Assembly (NCBI GenBank): GCA_021798955.1
Contig: JAJZBK010000003.1
Location: 111,875-175,874 of the forward strand
Length of the DNA stretch: 64,000 nt
Source: Actinomycetes bacterium
GTDB taxonomy: Bacteria; Actinomycetota; Acidimicrobiia; Acidimicrobiales; RAAP-2
Direction: 5' to 3'
The notes under the pieces are model-generated. The model was not told the origin of the DNA. It made no database searches and saw only the letters and a list, made by a program, of their open reading frames with translations. This document shows, piece by piece, positions 40,202 through 49,043 of this stretch (position 1 is the first letter of the stretch; the number at the start of each line of letters is the position of its first letter). The position numbers were made by a program, and so were the translations under genes.

Positions 40202-41025
40202 CGCCCCACCTCCTGCGGGTCGGTGACGTTGGCGACCACGGTGGCGATGTTCGCGGGGGCACCGACGACCGCCGGCTCCTCGGCGCGGGCTCGCCGCAGG
40301 ACGGTCGTGGCCGCCCACGCGATCGCGCCGTAGCAGGCCACCAGCACCGGGATCGACAGGTCGGAGCCGGGCCAGTGGACGCCGATCCCCTCCCCCGACC
40401 AGAACGTGCCGAAGGACACCAGCATCAGCCCGACACCGAGCTTCATGGCGTTCTCGGGGACAGAGGAGAGCTGACGGGCGACGGCCACGCCGGTGACGGC
40501 GACGACGACGACGGCGGCCAGGGCGGCCAAGGCGGCAAGCCCGATGTCGTGCGACGTCGAGCCGAGGGTGAGGACGATGACCACCACTTCGAGACCTTCG
40601 AGGAAGACGCCTTTGAAGGCCACGACGAACCCGGTCCGGTCGCGTCGCGGCCGCCCGCCTGCGAGCCGGAGCGCCTCGACCTCACGCTCGAAGATGGCGT
40701 CCTCGTCGTGCTTGGCCTTGAGCCCGGCTGCCCGGAGCAGCGCCTTGCGCAACCACTGCAGCCCGAAGACGAGGAGGAGGCCCCCGACCACGAGGCGGAG
40801 GGCACCGAGCGGCACGTAGTGGACGAGGGCAGGTCCGAGGGCAGCGACCAGCACGCCGAGGGCGACCAGCGCGGCGGCGGCGCCTGTGAGAGCCGTGCGG
40901 TAGCCACGGGTCACGCCGACGGCAAGGACGATGGTGAGCGCCTCGACCATCTCCACGGCGCTGGCCAGGAAGACCGCCACCACCAGCACAACGCTGCCCG
41001 AGTGGACCGTCACCGTCGCCGTCAT
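40198..41025 (-). CDS. Membrane protein with two ExxE motifs (Ftr1-like / COG4280 type)
   Basis: 275 residues, about seven membrane spans. Two helices carry glutamate pairs: SAVEMVEALTIVLAVG near residue 22 and FLEGLEVVVIVLTLG near residue 143. The spacing E-x-x-E resembles the iron-binding helices of Ftr1 permeases. A charged loop (KAKHDEDAIFEREVEALRL) separates the halves. ATG at 41023-41025 overlaps the Nudix stop as ATGA. An Fe(III)-type ABC importer in the same operon supports metal transport, but this is inference. Confidence 0.7.
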   Translation of the reverse strand: MTATVTVHSGSVVLVVAVFLASAVEMVEALTIVLAVGVTRGYRTALTGAAAALVALGVLVAALGPALVHYVPLGALRLVVGGLLLVFGLQWLRKALLRAAGLKAKHDEDAIFEREVEALRLAGGRPRRDRTGFVVAFKGVFLEGLEVVVIVLTLGSTSHDIGLAALAALAAVVVVAVTGVAVARQLSSVPENAMKLGVGLMLVSFGTFWSGEGIGVHWPGSDLSIPVLVACYGAIAWAATTVLRRARAEEPAVVGAPANIATVVANVTDPQEVGR

Positions 41026-41759
41026 CGCCTCACCTCCTCGTCGGCTCCCCTGCCCGGCGTCGCGTCCGGGCCGCCGGCCGCCGGCGGCGCTGCCGTCGAC
41101 GACGGTCCGGCTTCGTTGCTGCCCCCAGCGTGCCACGCCGGGCCGGTCAGGGCCGGCGCCCGCAGCCGGGCCACCACCGAGCCGGAGGCGGACACGGCTG
41201 CCGGCCAACCAGCCCCGCCGTCGGACCAGGGGACGAGCCGCCAGCCCGGCCCGCCCGGCACGGGTGGGACCGGCAGCCGGATGCCGCGCCGGACGAGCGC
41301 GGTGGCGAGGGAGACGAGGACGAGGGCGTCGTAGGGTTGACAGGGAACAGGCGCGCCGGCAGTGAGCCGGAACCAGCGCGCCTCGGCGATCTCGGTGCCT
41401 GGGAGCGGGCGCGCCCCGGCATCGGCGAGGAGGGGCTCGGTCAGCCAGTAGCGGACGCTCCGCCACCCGCCCCGGTCGAGGAAGTCGACACGGCCCAGCC
41501 CCGCGTCGAAATGACAAGCCAGGCCGGTCTCCTCGGACAGTTCGCGCCGGGCCGTCGACCACGAGTCCTCGCCGGGCTCGGCCTTGCCCTTGGGGAGCTC
41601 CCACCGTCCCGTCTCCCGGTGACGCACGAGGACGACCTCGACCGCCCCGGCCCGCTGTCGCCAGGCGACGCCGCCGGCCCCGTCGGGACCGAGTGAGCGG
41701 ACCTCGCGACGGGCACGTCCACCGGGGGACGTCGTGGGCCGCCGGACCGGCATCGTCAT
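41022..41759 (-). CDS. Nudix hydrolase
   Basis: 245 residues. The Nudix box GKAEPGEDSWSTARRELSEE continues TGL and has every catalytic residue of the G-x5-E-x7-REUXEEXGU pattern. The fold occupies about residues 25-155; the remaining 90 are Pro/Ala/Gly-rich with no recognised domain. Substrate unknown (nucleoside diphosphate derivatives in general). ATG at 41757-41759 overlaps the ATPase stop as ATGA. Confidence 0.87.
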   Translation of the reverse strand: MTMPVRRPTTSPGGRARREVRSLGPDGAGGVAWRQRAGAVEVVLVRHRETGRWELPKGKAEPGEDSWSTARRELSEETGLACHFDAGLGRVDFLDRGGWRSVRYWLTEPLLADAGARPLPGTEIAEARWFRLTAGAPVPCQPYDALVLVSLATALVRRGIRLPVPPVPGGPGWRLVPWSDGGAGWPAAVSASGSVVARLRAPALTGPAWHAGGSNEAGPSSTAAPPAAGGPDATPGRGADEEVRR

Positions 41760-43000
41760 GCGCGTCGAGCCAGGGCGAGCAGACGGTCCTCGGAGTGACC
41801 GCCGGCGTCGTCCTGCCGCCCAACTGGCTCCCCGACATCGATGCCGGCGGTAGCGGGAGCCGTGTCAGGAAAGGCAAAGCACCCGGCGGGGTCCACGCTG
41901 AGGGCGACGCGTGCTCCGCGCTCGATCCGGTTCGGGTGGAAGATGCCCGTCAACCGATGGCCGCCGGACAGCTCGACCACATGGTCGTAGCCCCGGCCCC
42001 GGAAGGCCACGTCGCAGACGGTGGCCGGCACCGTGGCCAAGGAGCCCGTCGGCGATGCCTTCCCCGACGCGATCGGTGGACCGGTGGGTCCCCATGCGTG
42101 CTCCTCGATGGCGGTAGCCGCCGATCGGACGAGCACGCGGACCCGTTGCCCACCGTTGAGCGACGTACCCGTCCCCGCCCGGGCCACCACGGAGAGTCCA
42201 TCCACTCGGATGGTGCACCCACGGTCCGACCCGATGCCGGCGACCACCCCGGGCAGTTCGCCGGCCAACCCGGTGAACCGAGCGACAAAGGGGGTCGCAG
42301 GCTCACGGTAGAGGTCCTCGGCGGTGCCCACCTGGACGAGGCGGCCGCGGTCGAGCACGCCAATGCGGTCGGCCAAAGCGAACGCCTCCGCCTGGTCGTG
42401 GGTGATGTAGAGGGCGGTGGCCCCGGTCTCGCGAGTCAGCGTGGCGATCTCGACACGCAGGCGCTCGCGCAGGTCGGCATCGAGGTTCGACAGCGGCTCG
42501 TCGAAGAGCAGGAGGCCGGGGCCGGCAACGAGTGCCCGGGCCAGCGCCACCCGCTGCTGCTCGCCACCGGACAGCTCGGTCGGGAACCGCCGGGCGAACC
42601 CCGCCAGCCCCACCCGGGCAAGCATGGCCTCCGACCGGGCGACGGCTTCGGCCCTTCCCAGTCGGAGGCGCCGAAGGGCGAAGCGGACGTTGTCGACGAC
42701 CGAGAGGTGGGGCCAGAGGGCGTAGTCCTGGAAGACCATGGCGAGCCCGCGTTGCTCGGCCGGCACGTGGCAGCGGGGGCCGGCGACCGTACGACCGTCG
42801 AAGGCAACCGTTCCGGCGCTGACCTGCTCGATGCCCGCCACGCACCGCAACAGGGTCGACTTGCCGCTGCCCGACGGCCCGAGCAGCACGGTGAAGGACC
42901 CTGCCTCGAGGTCGAGGTCGACGTCGGTGAGTGCGGTGGCCTTGCCGTACCGCTTGGCCAGGCCCCGTAGCTCGACGGCCGGTGCGTGCTCCATGGTCAC
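41756..43000 (-). CDS. ABC transporter ATP-binding protein, Fe(III)/spermidine type
   Basis: 414 residues. Walker A GPSGSGKST, Q-loop VFQDYALWPHLS, signature LSGGEQQRVALARAL, Walker B LLLFDEP, H-loop ITHDQAEA. A C-terminal TOBE-like region (about 240-380) is typical of the FbpC/PotA group. The GTG at 42998-43000 has GAGGAG 7 bases upstream; an ATG two codons later is possible but worse spaced. Third gene of the six-gene operon. Confidence 0.9.
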   Translation of the reverse strand: MTMEHAPAVELRGLAKRYGKATALTDVDLDLEAGSFTVLLGPSGSGKSTLLRCVAGIEQVSAGTVAFDGRTVAGPRCHVPAEQRGLAMVFQDYALWPHLSVVDNVRFALRRLRLGRAEAVARSEAMLARVGLAGFARRFPTELSGGEQQRVALARALVAGPGLLLFDEPLSNLDADLRERLRVEIATLTRETGATALYITHDQAEAFALADRIGVLDRGRLVQVGTAEDLYREPATPFVARFTGLAGELPGVVAGIGSDRGCTIRVDGLSVVARAGTGTSLNGGQRVRVLVRSAATAIEEHAWGPTGPPIASGKASPTGSLATVPATVCDVAFRGRGYDHVVELSGGHRLTGIFHPNRIERGARVALSVDPAGCFAFPDTAPATAGIDVGEPVGRQDDAGGHSEDRLLALARRA

Positions 43001-43034
43001 GGTGTCGCTCCTCTCTCGTCGTCTCCCCACCGGT

Positions 43035-44807
43035 TCAGAACACACGGGCGCCGACCTTCCGCCATCCCTTCGGGGCGAGCAGCCGGAAGCCAACCGTGAC
43101 CACGACGATCATCGCCAGGTCGATGAGGAGGGCGACCACCGACAATGCCGTGCCCCTAAAGAGGTCCGACTTGTTGAGCACCTGGACGATGGCCACCGCT
43201 ACAGGCTTGACCCCCGGCGGGGCGAGCAGCTCCGAGGCGGGCAGCTCGAGGAAGGTGGTGGCAAAGGTGAGCAGCCAGGCCCACACCAGGCTCGGGGCGA
43301 GCAGTGGGAGGACGCCCTTGCGCCAGGCCGTAGCCGTCGTCGCCCCGTGCACCCGGGCAGCGGCCAACAACGATCCCTGCACCTGGGTCATCGGCCCGAC
43401 GAGGATCCGGCTGGTCGACGGCAGGGCCCCGGCCAGATAGGCCATGCCGAGCACCCAGAGCGTGCCGTAGAGGTGGATGCCGAGGGTGCCGACGATGGGG
43501 AGGTTGTAGGCGAAGATGTACCCGGCCGCCAGCACCAAGCCGGGCAAGGCGACAGCCGCCAGCAGGGTGAGGTCCATCACCCTGCTCAGCGCGTCCAAGC
43601 GGCCGGCCGCCAGGCGCCTGGCCACCACGCCGGCCAGCAGGAGGGTGGCGAACGCGTTGATCAGGGCCAGCTTGAACGACACGTCGAGCGGCCCGCCGAG
43701 CGCCGAGCTGGAGAGAATGCCCCGGTAGGCACCGACGGTAAGGCCGTGGAGGCCGAGGTGGTGGAACGGCTCGAGGAGAGACGACACCACGGCACCGAGC
43801 ACGGGGATACCGAGGGCCGCGACGAAGAAGGCGCACACGCCGGTGACGGCGACCAGGTGCCGGAGCGGTGGGAGACGGACCGGCGTGACGGGACGAGTCC
43901 GGCCGCCGAGGACGGTATAGGAGCGGCGGGCGAGAAGGCGCCGCTGGAGCAGCAGGGCGACGGCCACCGAGGCAACCAGCATCCACCCGATGACGGCAGC
44001 CACCCCGAAGTCGGCCGGGTAGCTGGCGAGGGCCGTGTAGAGGGTGTAGGTGGCGACCGGAAAGTGCGCGTTCGGGGCGATCACGACCGCCGTCCCGAAG
44101 TCGGCGATCGACTCGGCGAAGACGATGATGATGGCGGCGAAGAGGGCAGGACGGAGCAAGGAGGCCATCGTCGTCATCCGGGTACGCCGGCTGGCCCCGT
44201 GGACGCGGGCGGCCTCCTCGAAGCTGCGACCGATGCCGGCCATGGCGGCAGCCACGGCGAAGTAGGCGAAGGGGACGCCCTTCAGGGCAAGCACGATCGT
44301 GTAGCCGACCGGACCGAAGAACAGGGAGCGGAGGGTCGTCGAGTAGAGGCCCAGCGAGGCGAGGATGCCTCCCTTGTCGAGGACGGTCTGCCAGCCCACG
44401 GCGATCAGGTAGCTCGGCATGAGGAGCACCGCCCAGATGGCCACCGACCAGAACCGCCGGCCAGCGACCACGGTGCGCTGGAGCACCCAGGCGAGCGCGG
44501 TCGCCACGGCGGTGGCGGCGACGGCAGCAGCCGCTCCGACGCCGACCGAGTCGAGCATGCCCTGGCCGGCCACCCCCGAGAGGGCCTGGGAGAACGAGGT
44601 CGTGGTGAGCCACGAGCTGCCCTGGTCGAACAGCCGGGGGCTGACGGCCAGGACGAGGAAGCAGGCGGTGGGCACCAGCAGCACCACCACCAGCACGGCC
44701 CAGAAGAGCGGCCAGCCCAGCCGCTCGGCCACCCGGTTGACGACGGTCGTGAAGCGTCGCCCCTGAGCGCCGAACGGCCGGGCCGTCAGCTCCGCACTAC
44801 TGGACAA
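43035..44807 (-). CDS. ABC transporter permease, two fused FbpB-type halves
   Basis: 590 residues with two permease units in one chain, about twelve membrane spans. Each half has an EAA loop that docks the ATPase: EEAARVHGASRRTRMTTM and LAAARVHGATTATAWRKG. This arrangement is typical of Fe(III) and thiamine importers. The frame opens at TTG (44805-44807), overlapping the binding-protein gene by 11 bases; no clear ribosome site is seen, so the exact start is uncertain. Confidence 0.88.
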   Translation of the reverse strand: MSSSAELTARPFGAQGRRFTTVVNRVAERLGWPLFWAVLVVVLLVPTACFLVLAVSPRLFDQGSSWLTTTSFSQALSGVAGQGMLDSVGVGAAAAVAATAVATALAWVLQRTVVAGRRFWSVAIWAVLLMPSYLIAVGWQTVLDKGGILASLGLYSTTLRSLFFGPVGYTIVLALKGVPFAYFAVAAAMAGIGRSFEEAARVHGASRRTRMTTMASLLRPALFAAIIIVFAESIADFGTAVVIAPNAHFPVATYTLYTALASYPADFGVAAVIGWMLVASVAVALLLQRRLLARRSYTVLGGRTRPVTPVRLPPLRHLVAVTGVCAFFVAALGIPVLGAVVSSLLEPFHHLGLHGLTVGAYRGILSSSALGGPLDVSFKLALINAFATLLLAGVVARRLAAGRLDALSRVMDLTLLAAVALPGLVLAAGYIFAYNLPIVGTLGIHLYGTLWVLGMAYLAGALPSTSRILVGPMTQVQGSLLAAARVHGATTATAWRKGVLPLLAPSLVWAWLLTFATTFLELPASELLAPPGVKPVAVAIVQVLNKSDLFRGTALSVVALLIDLAMIVVVTVGFRLLAPKGWRKVGARVF

Positions 44808-45909
44808 TGTTGTTGGTGAACCACTGGTCGATGCTCGCTTCGCGAGGACCCCAGACTGCCGGGTTGGGGTTCTCGGTGGGCAGGCTGGCGAGATCGGGAA
44901 CCTGTGGCAACGGCTTGGTGCCCTTCACCACCGGGAAGAACAGCGAGTCACCGTGCGGGTCTCCGGCAAGTTGGACGGCCTGCCCCTTCGGGCTGTAGAC
45001 GAAGTTGGCGAACCGCTCGGCCTCGGCGATCTCCTGCTTGGACACCTTGGCGTCGATGCCGATGACGCCCGGGAGCAGGCTCACCTTGGCGGGATAGGCA
45101 ACCCGCAGCTCGGGCGCCTTGAACTGGAACCCGATCCCGGCCGAGTTCTGCACCAGTGCCAGCTTGATGGTGCCGTTCAGGAGGGCGGTCAGCGTCACCT
45201 TGTTGGTCGAGTAGACGTGGAGACCGTTGGCCTTCAGCTCGCTGAAGAACCGCTCACCCTGGCTCACGCCGCCGAGCTGCCGCATGACACCGGCGACGAA
45301 GGGGTAGGTGGGACCGGAGATGGCCGGGTTGTTCATGCCCACCGCACCCTTCCACTGGGGCTGGAGGAGCTGGGCCCAGGTGGTCGGCGGATGCTTCACC
45401 ACGTTCGAGTCGTAGATGACGGCCGCGGCGATGGTGAGGCCGGTCGGCACATAGCTCTGGTCGGCGGGGACCACTTCCTTGCCCAGCGCGTTCAACGTGC
45501 CCGTGGTCGGCTCGAAACCCCGGACCAGCATGTGCTGCTGGTCGAGCGCGGCGTACGCCTCGGCACCGTCCGACCAGAAGACACCCCACTGGGGGTTGTC
45601 GCGCTCAGCCGAGATCTTGGCGAGGAGCGTGCCCGTCGAGTGGTCGACGAGCTTGGTGGGGATGCCGGTCGCCTTCTGGAAGGCGGTCACCTCGGCCTGG
45701 TCGTAGCCTTCGGCGCCGTAGACCACGAGCGGCACCGGCGTGGCAGACGTGGTCGGGCTCGCCGAGGACGCCGAGGCCGAGCTGCCGCAGGCAGCCAGCG
45801 CGCCTCCGGTCGCGACGGTGGCGAGGACGCCGACCAGGCGACGGAGCCGTCGGCCCCGCCGAGGGGCGACAGTGTGGGTCGTCAGGATTGCGGGTCTCTG
45901 TGCTGTCAT
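44797..45909 (-). CDS. ABC transporter substrate-binding lipoprotein, Fe(III)-type
   Basis: 370 residues. A basic start, a hydrophobic stretch and the lipobox GGALAAC predict a lipoprotein, followed by a Ser/Thr/Ala linker. The body (PLVVYGAEGYDQAEVTAFQK, TGIPTKLVDHSTGTLLAKI, FWSDGAEAYAAL) matches iron/aminoethylphosphonate-type binding proteins. Ligand identity is not fixed by sequence alone. ATG at 45907-45909, 8 bases after TACCGT, is consistent with leaderless transcription. First gene of the operon. Confidence 0.87.
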   Translation of the reverse strand: MTAQRPAILTTHTVAPRRGRRLRRLVGVLATVATGGALAACGSSASASSASPTTSATPVPLVVYGAEGYDQAEVTAFQKATGIPTKLVDHSTGTLLAKISAERDNPQWGVFWSDGAEAYAALDQQHMLVRGFEPTTGTLNALGKEVVPADQSYVPTGLTIAAAVIYDSNVVKHPPTTWAQLLQPQWKGAVGMNNPAISGPTYPFVAGVMRQLGGVSQGERFFSELKANGLHVYSTNKVTLTALLNGTIKLALVQNSAGIGFQFKAPELRVAYPAKVSLLPGVIGIDAKVSKQEIAEAERFANFVYSPKGQAVQLAGDPHGDSLFFPVVKGTKPLPQVPDLASLPTENPNPAVWGPREASIDQWFTNNIVQ

Positions 45910-45917
45910 CACCGGGC

Positions 45918-45923
45918 ACGGTA
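45918..45923 (-). promoter_or_regulatory. -10 of leaderless ABC-operon promoter
   Basis: Minus-strand TACCGT ending 8 bases before the ATG of the binding-protein gene. No ribosome binding site between. Confidence 0.55.
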
Positions 45924-46105
45924 GGGAACCCGGGTGAACCCGCCGCTACGACTCCGTCACACCGAGCCGAACCGTGGATGAACGTCAGGTGACCAGCACG
46001 GCGGCGGGGGCAGGCAGGGCTGTGACCGGCTGCACAGCGGACATCCGCCTGGCCTGAGGTCCAGTGCGGTCGACCGAAACGGCCTGGCGCGGTCAGTCGC
46101 CCCGG

Positions 46106-46606
46106 TCAGGACACCTCGACGAGCTCGTCGAGCGTCTCGACCGGTTCCACGCGGAAGAGCCGGTTGAAGACGAGGAACTTGAGCACCCAGAAGATGCCGA
46201 AAGAGGCGACGTTGGCCGCCAGGACGACGACCGTCTCGACTTCGTGGCTGAGGTGGTGGTCGATACCGAAGTCGCGGGCAAGGGCAGCACCGCCGATCGA
46301 GACCACCACGCCGATCGCCGACATCACCCAGAAGGGGATGATCTCCTTGGTCAGGTGCGACCGCCCGTTCTTGCCCCACACCCAGCTGCGGTTCAGGTAG
46401 TAGTTGGGAACGGTGGCGATCACGTTGGCAGCGATCGTGCTGCCGACCTCGGCGAAGAGGTGCAGCACGCCGAAGATGAGGAGCAGGGCGACGAACGACA
46501 CGACGGTCGAGATCGCCGACACCATCGTGTAACGGATGACCTTGCGGACGTGCGGCGTGTCCCACTTTTCCCACAGGGCCAGCCCGCGCTCCACGATGGT
46601 CTCCAC
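46106..46606 (-). CDS. GtrA-like membrane protein
   Basis: 166 residues and four membrane spans. RYTMVSAISTVVSFVALLLI opens the GtrA domain; NYYLNRSWVWGKNGRSH is the conserved loop after span two, and ASFGIFWVLKFLVFNRLF ends span four. GtrA proteins are thought to move polyprenyl-linked sugars across the membrane or assist polysaccharide synthesis. GTG start at 46604-46606, 7 bases after a TACCGT -10; divergent from tesB. Confidence 0.87.
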   Translation of the reverse strand: METIVERGLALWEKWDTPHVRKVIRYTMVSAISTVVSFVALLLIFGVLHLFAEVGSTIAANVIATVPNYYLNRSWVWGKNGRSHLTKEIIPFWVMSAIGVVVSIGGAALARDFGIDHHLSHEVETVVVLAANVASFGIFWVLKFLVFNRLFRVEPVETLDELVEVS

Positions 46607-46613
46607 CGGGTTA

Positions 46614-46619
46614 ACGGTA
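46614..46619 (-). promoter_or_regulatory. -10 of leaderless GtrA promoter
   Basis: Minus-strand TACCGT ending 7 bases before the GTG start; no Shine-Dalgarno site. Confidence 0.55.
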
Positions 46620-46730
46620 GCCGCCAGGGGATCGTCCTGTCACACCGCCGCCTCCCGTCGACCCCAGTGGGCGCGCCCCCGCAGCCCACCGCCGTCGTCG
46701 ACGACGCCACCTGCCTGGCAGGATGGGGCA

Positions 46731-47585
46731 ATGGGTGACGCGCTCGACCAACTGGTGAACCTCCTCGACCTCGAGACGATCGAAGTGAACATCTTCCGGG
46801 GGTTGAGCCCCGACGAGGACCGCCAGCGGGTGTTCGGTGGCCAGGTCGCCGCCCAAGCGCTCATGGCGGCCGGCCGCACCGTCGACGCCGGTGCCCCCCA
46901 CTCGCTCCACTCGTACTTCCTTCGCCCAGGGGACCCCTCGGTCCCCATCCTCTACGAGGTCGACCGCATCCGTGACGGTCGGTCGTTCACGACCCGCCGA
47001 GTCGTCGCCATCCAGCACGGGCGGGCCATCTTCAACCTGTCGGCGTCGTTCCACATCGACGAGCCAGGCCTCGAGCACCAAGTGGCCATGCCCGACGCCC
47101 CGCCCCCCGAGTCGCTCCCCAGCCTGGCCGAGCGGCTCGCCCCCTACCGCGACGTGCTCTCCGACTGGTTCCGACGCCCCCACCCGATCGAGCAACGCCA
47201 CATCGGGGACCTCCCCTTCATCCACGGCGGGGGGAGGGAGCCGCTCCAACGACTGTGGATACGCGCCGACGGAGAGCTCCCCGACGACCGCCTCCTCCAT
47301 GCCTGCGTGGCGGCGTACGCCTCGGACATGTCACTGTTCGACACCATGCTCGCACCCCACGACGTGCGGTGGGACGACCCCGACTTCATGGGCGCCAGCC
47401 TCGACCACTGCATGTGGTTCCACCGCCCGTTCCGCATCGACGAGTGGCTTCTCTACGACATGGACAGCCCGAACGCCGCCGGCGCGCGGGGTCTCGCCCG
47501 GGGCTTTCTCTTCGCCCGCGACGGCACCCTCGTCGTCTCGATGGCCCAGGAAGGCCTGATGCGGCTGACCCGCCTGTCGTCCTGA
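46731..47585 (+). CDS. tesB: Acyl-CoA thioesterase II
   Basis: 284 residues forming the double hot-dog fold of TesB. N-terminal half: NIFRGLSPDEDRQRVFGGQVAAQALMAA, HSLHSYFLRPGDPSVPI and RDGRSFTTRRVVA. C-terminal half: MGASLDHCMWFHRPFRIDEWLLY and AQEGLMRLT, with the Asp/Thr/Gln catalytic positions of the family. Hydrolyses acyl-CoA to free acid and CoA. ATG at 46731. A short GC hairpin with a T-run follows. Confidence 0.93.
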   Translation: MGDALDQLVNLLDLETIEVNIFRGLSPDEDRQRVFGGQVAAQALMAAGRTVDAGAPHSLHSYFLRPGDPSVPILYEVDRIRDGRSFTTRRVVAIQHGRAIFNLSASFHIDEPGLEHQVAMPDAPPPESLPSLAERLAPYRDVLSDWFRRPHPIEQRHIGDLPFIHGGGREPLQRLWIRADGELPDDRLLHACVAAYASDMSLFDTMLAPHDVRWDDPDFMGASLDHCMWFHRPFRIDEWLLYDMDSPNAAGARGLARGFLFARDGTLVVSMAQEGLMRLTRLSS

Positions 47586-47644
47586 GGCCAGGACCACACC
47601 CAGCCCCGAGGCCGGGTCAGACTGGCTCCCTGCGCGACGGCGCG

Positions 47645-47661
47645 GCCGGTGGCCGGCTTTT
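47645..47661 (+). terminator. Short intrinsic terminator after tesB
   Basis: GCCGG-N3-CCGGC followed by TTTT (47658-47661), 60 bases past the tesB stop and just before the convergent gltA stop. The stem is short, so confidence is moderate. Confidence 0.45.
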
Positions 47662-47670
47662 GGGCTCGGC

Positions 47671-48945
47671 TCAGCCCCGTGCGTCCATGGCCACGTAGTC
47701 GCGCACGTCGTCACCGATGTAGAGCTGGCGGGGCCGGGCGATCTTCGAGTCTTGGTCGAGCATCTCCTGCCAGTGGGCAAGCCAGCCGGACGTGCGAGGA
47801 ATGGCGAAGAGCACGGGGAACATCTCGAGTGGGAAGCCCATGGCCTGGTAGATAAGGCCCGAGTAGAAGTCGACGTTCGGGTACAGCTTGCGCGAAGTGA
47901 AGTACTCGTCCGAGAGGGCGATCTCCTCGAGCTTCAGGGCGATGTCGAGCAGGGGGTTCTTGCCGGTGATCTCGAAGACCTCGTCGGCGGTGCGCTTGAT
48001 GATCTTGGCGCGGGGGTCGTAGCTCTTGTAGACGCGGTGTCCGAAGCCTTGGAGACGACCGCCGCTGCCGTCCTTGACCGACTGGACGAACGCCTCGACG
48101 TTCTCGATCGAGCCGATCTCCGTCAACATGCGGATGACGGCCTCGTTGGCACCACCGTGGCGGGGTCCGTAGAGGGCCGCGCACGCTGCCGCGCACGCCG
48201 AGTACGGGTCCGCGTGCGAGGACCCGACGGTCCGCATCGCCGTGGTCGAGCAGTTCTGCTCGTGGTCGGCATGGAGGATGAAGAGGACGTCGAGGGCTCG
48301 GGCGAGTGCCGGGTTGGCGTCGAAGCGAGGCTCGGCCGTCTTCCACATCATGGAGAGGAAGTTCGAGGTGAATTCGAGGGAGTTGTCCGGGTAGACGAAC
48401 GGCATCCCGACGCTGAAGCGGTGCGCGGCTGCCGCCAGGGTGGGCATCTTGGCGATGAGCCTGATGATCTGCTTCTGTCGAGACTCGGGGTCGAAGATGT
48501 CCTTGGCGTCGAGGTAGAAGGTCGAGAGCGCCGCGACAGCCGAGACGAGCATCCCCATCGGGTGGGCGTCGTAGTGGAACCCGTCGAGGAACCGCTTGCG
48601 TACGTTCTCGTGGATGAACGTGTGGTGGGTGATGTCGTGCCGCCAGACGTCGAACTCGGCCTCGGTGGGCAGCTCACCGTGGAGGAGCAGGTAGGCGACC
48701 TCGAGGTAGGTCGAGTGCTCGGCCAGTTGCTCGATCGGGTACCCGCGGTAGCGGAGGATCCCCGCCTCGCCGTCGAGATAGGTGATCGCGCTCTCGCACG
48801 CCGCCGTCGAGACGAACCCGGGGTCGTAGAACCACACGCCGGGGAGGAGCTTGGACCACTGGGCGGCCGAGATGCCGCCGTTCTCGAACGGGATCTCGAG
48901 CGATGCCCCCGTCCGGTTGTCGGTGATCGTGATGCTGTCGGGCAC
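47671..48945 (-). CDS. gltA: Citrate synthase (type II)
   Basis: 424 residues, the length of the hexameric, NADH-sensitive class. The N-terminal beta domain starts SITITDNRTGASLEIPF. Catalytic residues are in LHADHEQNCSTT (first His), GPRHGGANEA (second His region), GFGHRVYKSYDPRAK and PNVDFYSG (catalytic Asp). Condenses oxaloacetate and acetyl-CoA in the TCA cycle. GTG start at 48943-48945 with AAAAGGGG upstream. Confidence 0.96.
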   Translation of the reverse strand: MPDSITITDNRTGASLEIPFENGGISAAQWSKLLPGVWFYDPGFVSTAACESAITYLDGEAGILRYRGYPIEQLAEHSTYLEVAYLLLHGELPTEAEFDVWRHDITHHTFIHENVRKRFLDGFHYDAHPMGMLVSAVAALSTFYLDAKDIFDPESRQKQIIRLIAKMPTLAAAAHRFSVGMPFVYPDNSLEFTSNFLSMMWKTAEPRFDANPALARALDVLFILHADHEQNCSTTAMRTVGSSHADPYSACAAACAALYGPRHGGANEAVIRMLTEIGSIENVEAFVQSVKDGSGGRLQGFGHRVYKSYDPRAKIIKRTADEVFEITGKNPLLDIALKLEEIALSDEYFTSRKLYPNVDFYSGLIYQAMGFPLEMFPVLFAIPRTSGWLAHWQEMLDQDSKIARPRQLYIGDDVRDYVAMDARG

Positions 48946-49043
48946 TGGACTCGACCCCTTTTCTGTTCGGACGTCCTACCGTTCTGCCGCCATCCGAGGC
49001 GATCCTAGATGCTCCGGGCGCCGGGCTGGCCACCGGGCTCCGT

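Noticed and set aside
42992..42994. ATG two codons inside the ABC ATPase gene as its start
   Set aside because: The GAGGAG site is 7 bases from the GTG at 42998-43000 but 13 from this ATG, so the GTG is preferred. The protein differs by only two residues.
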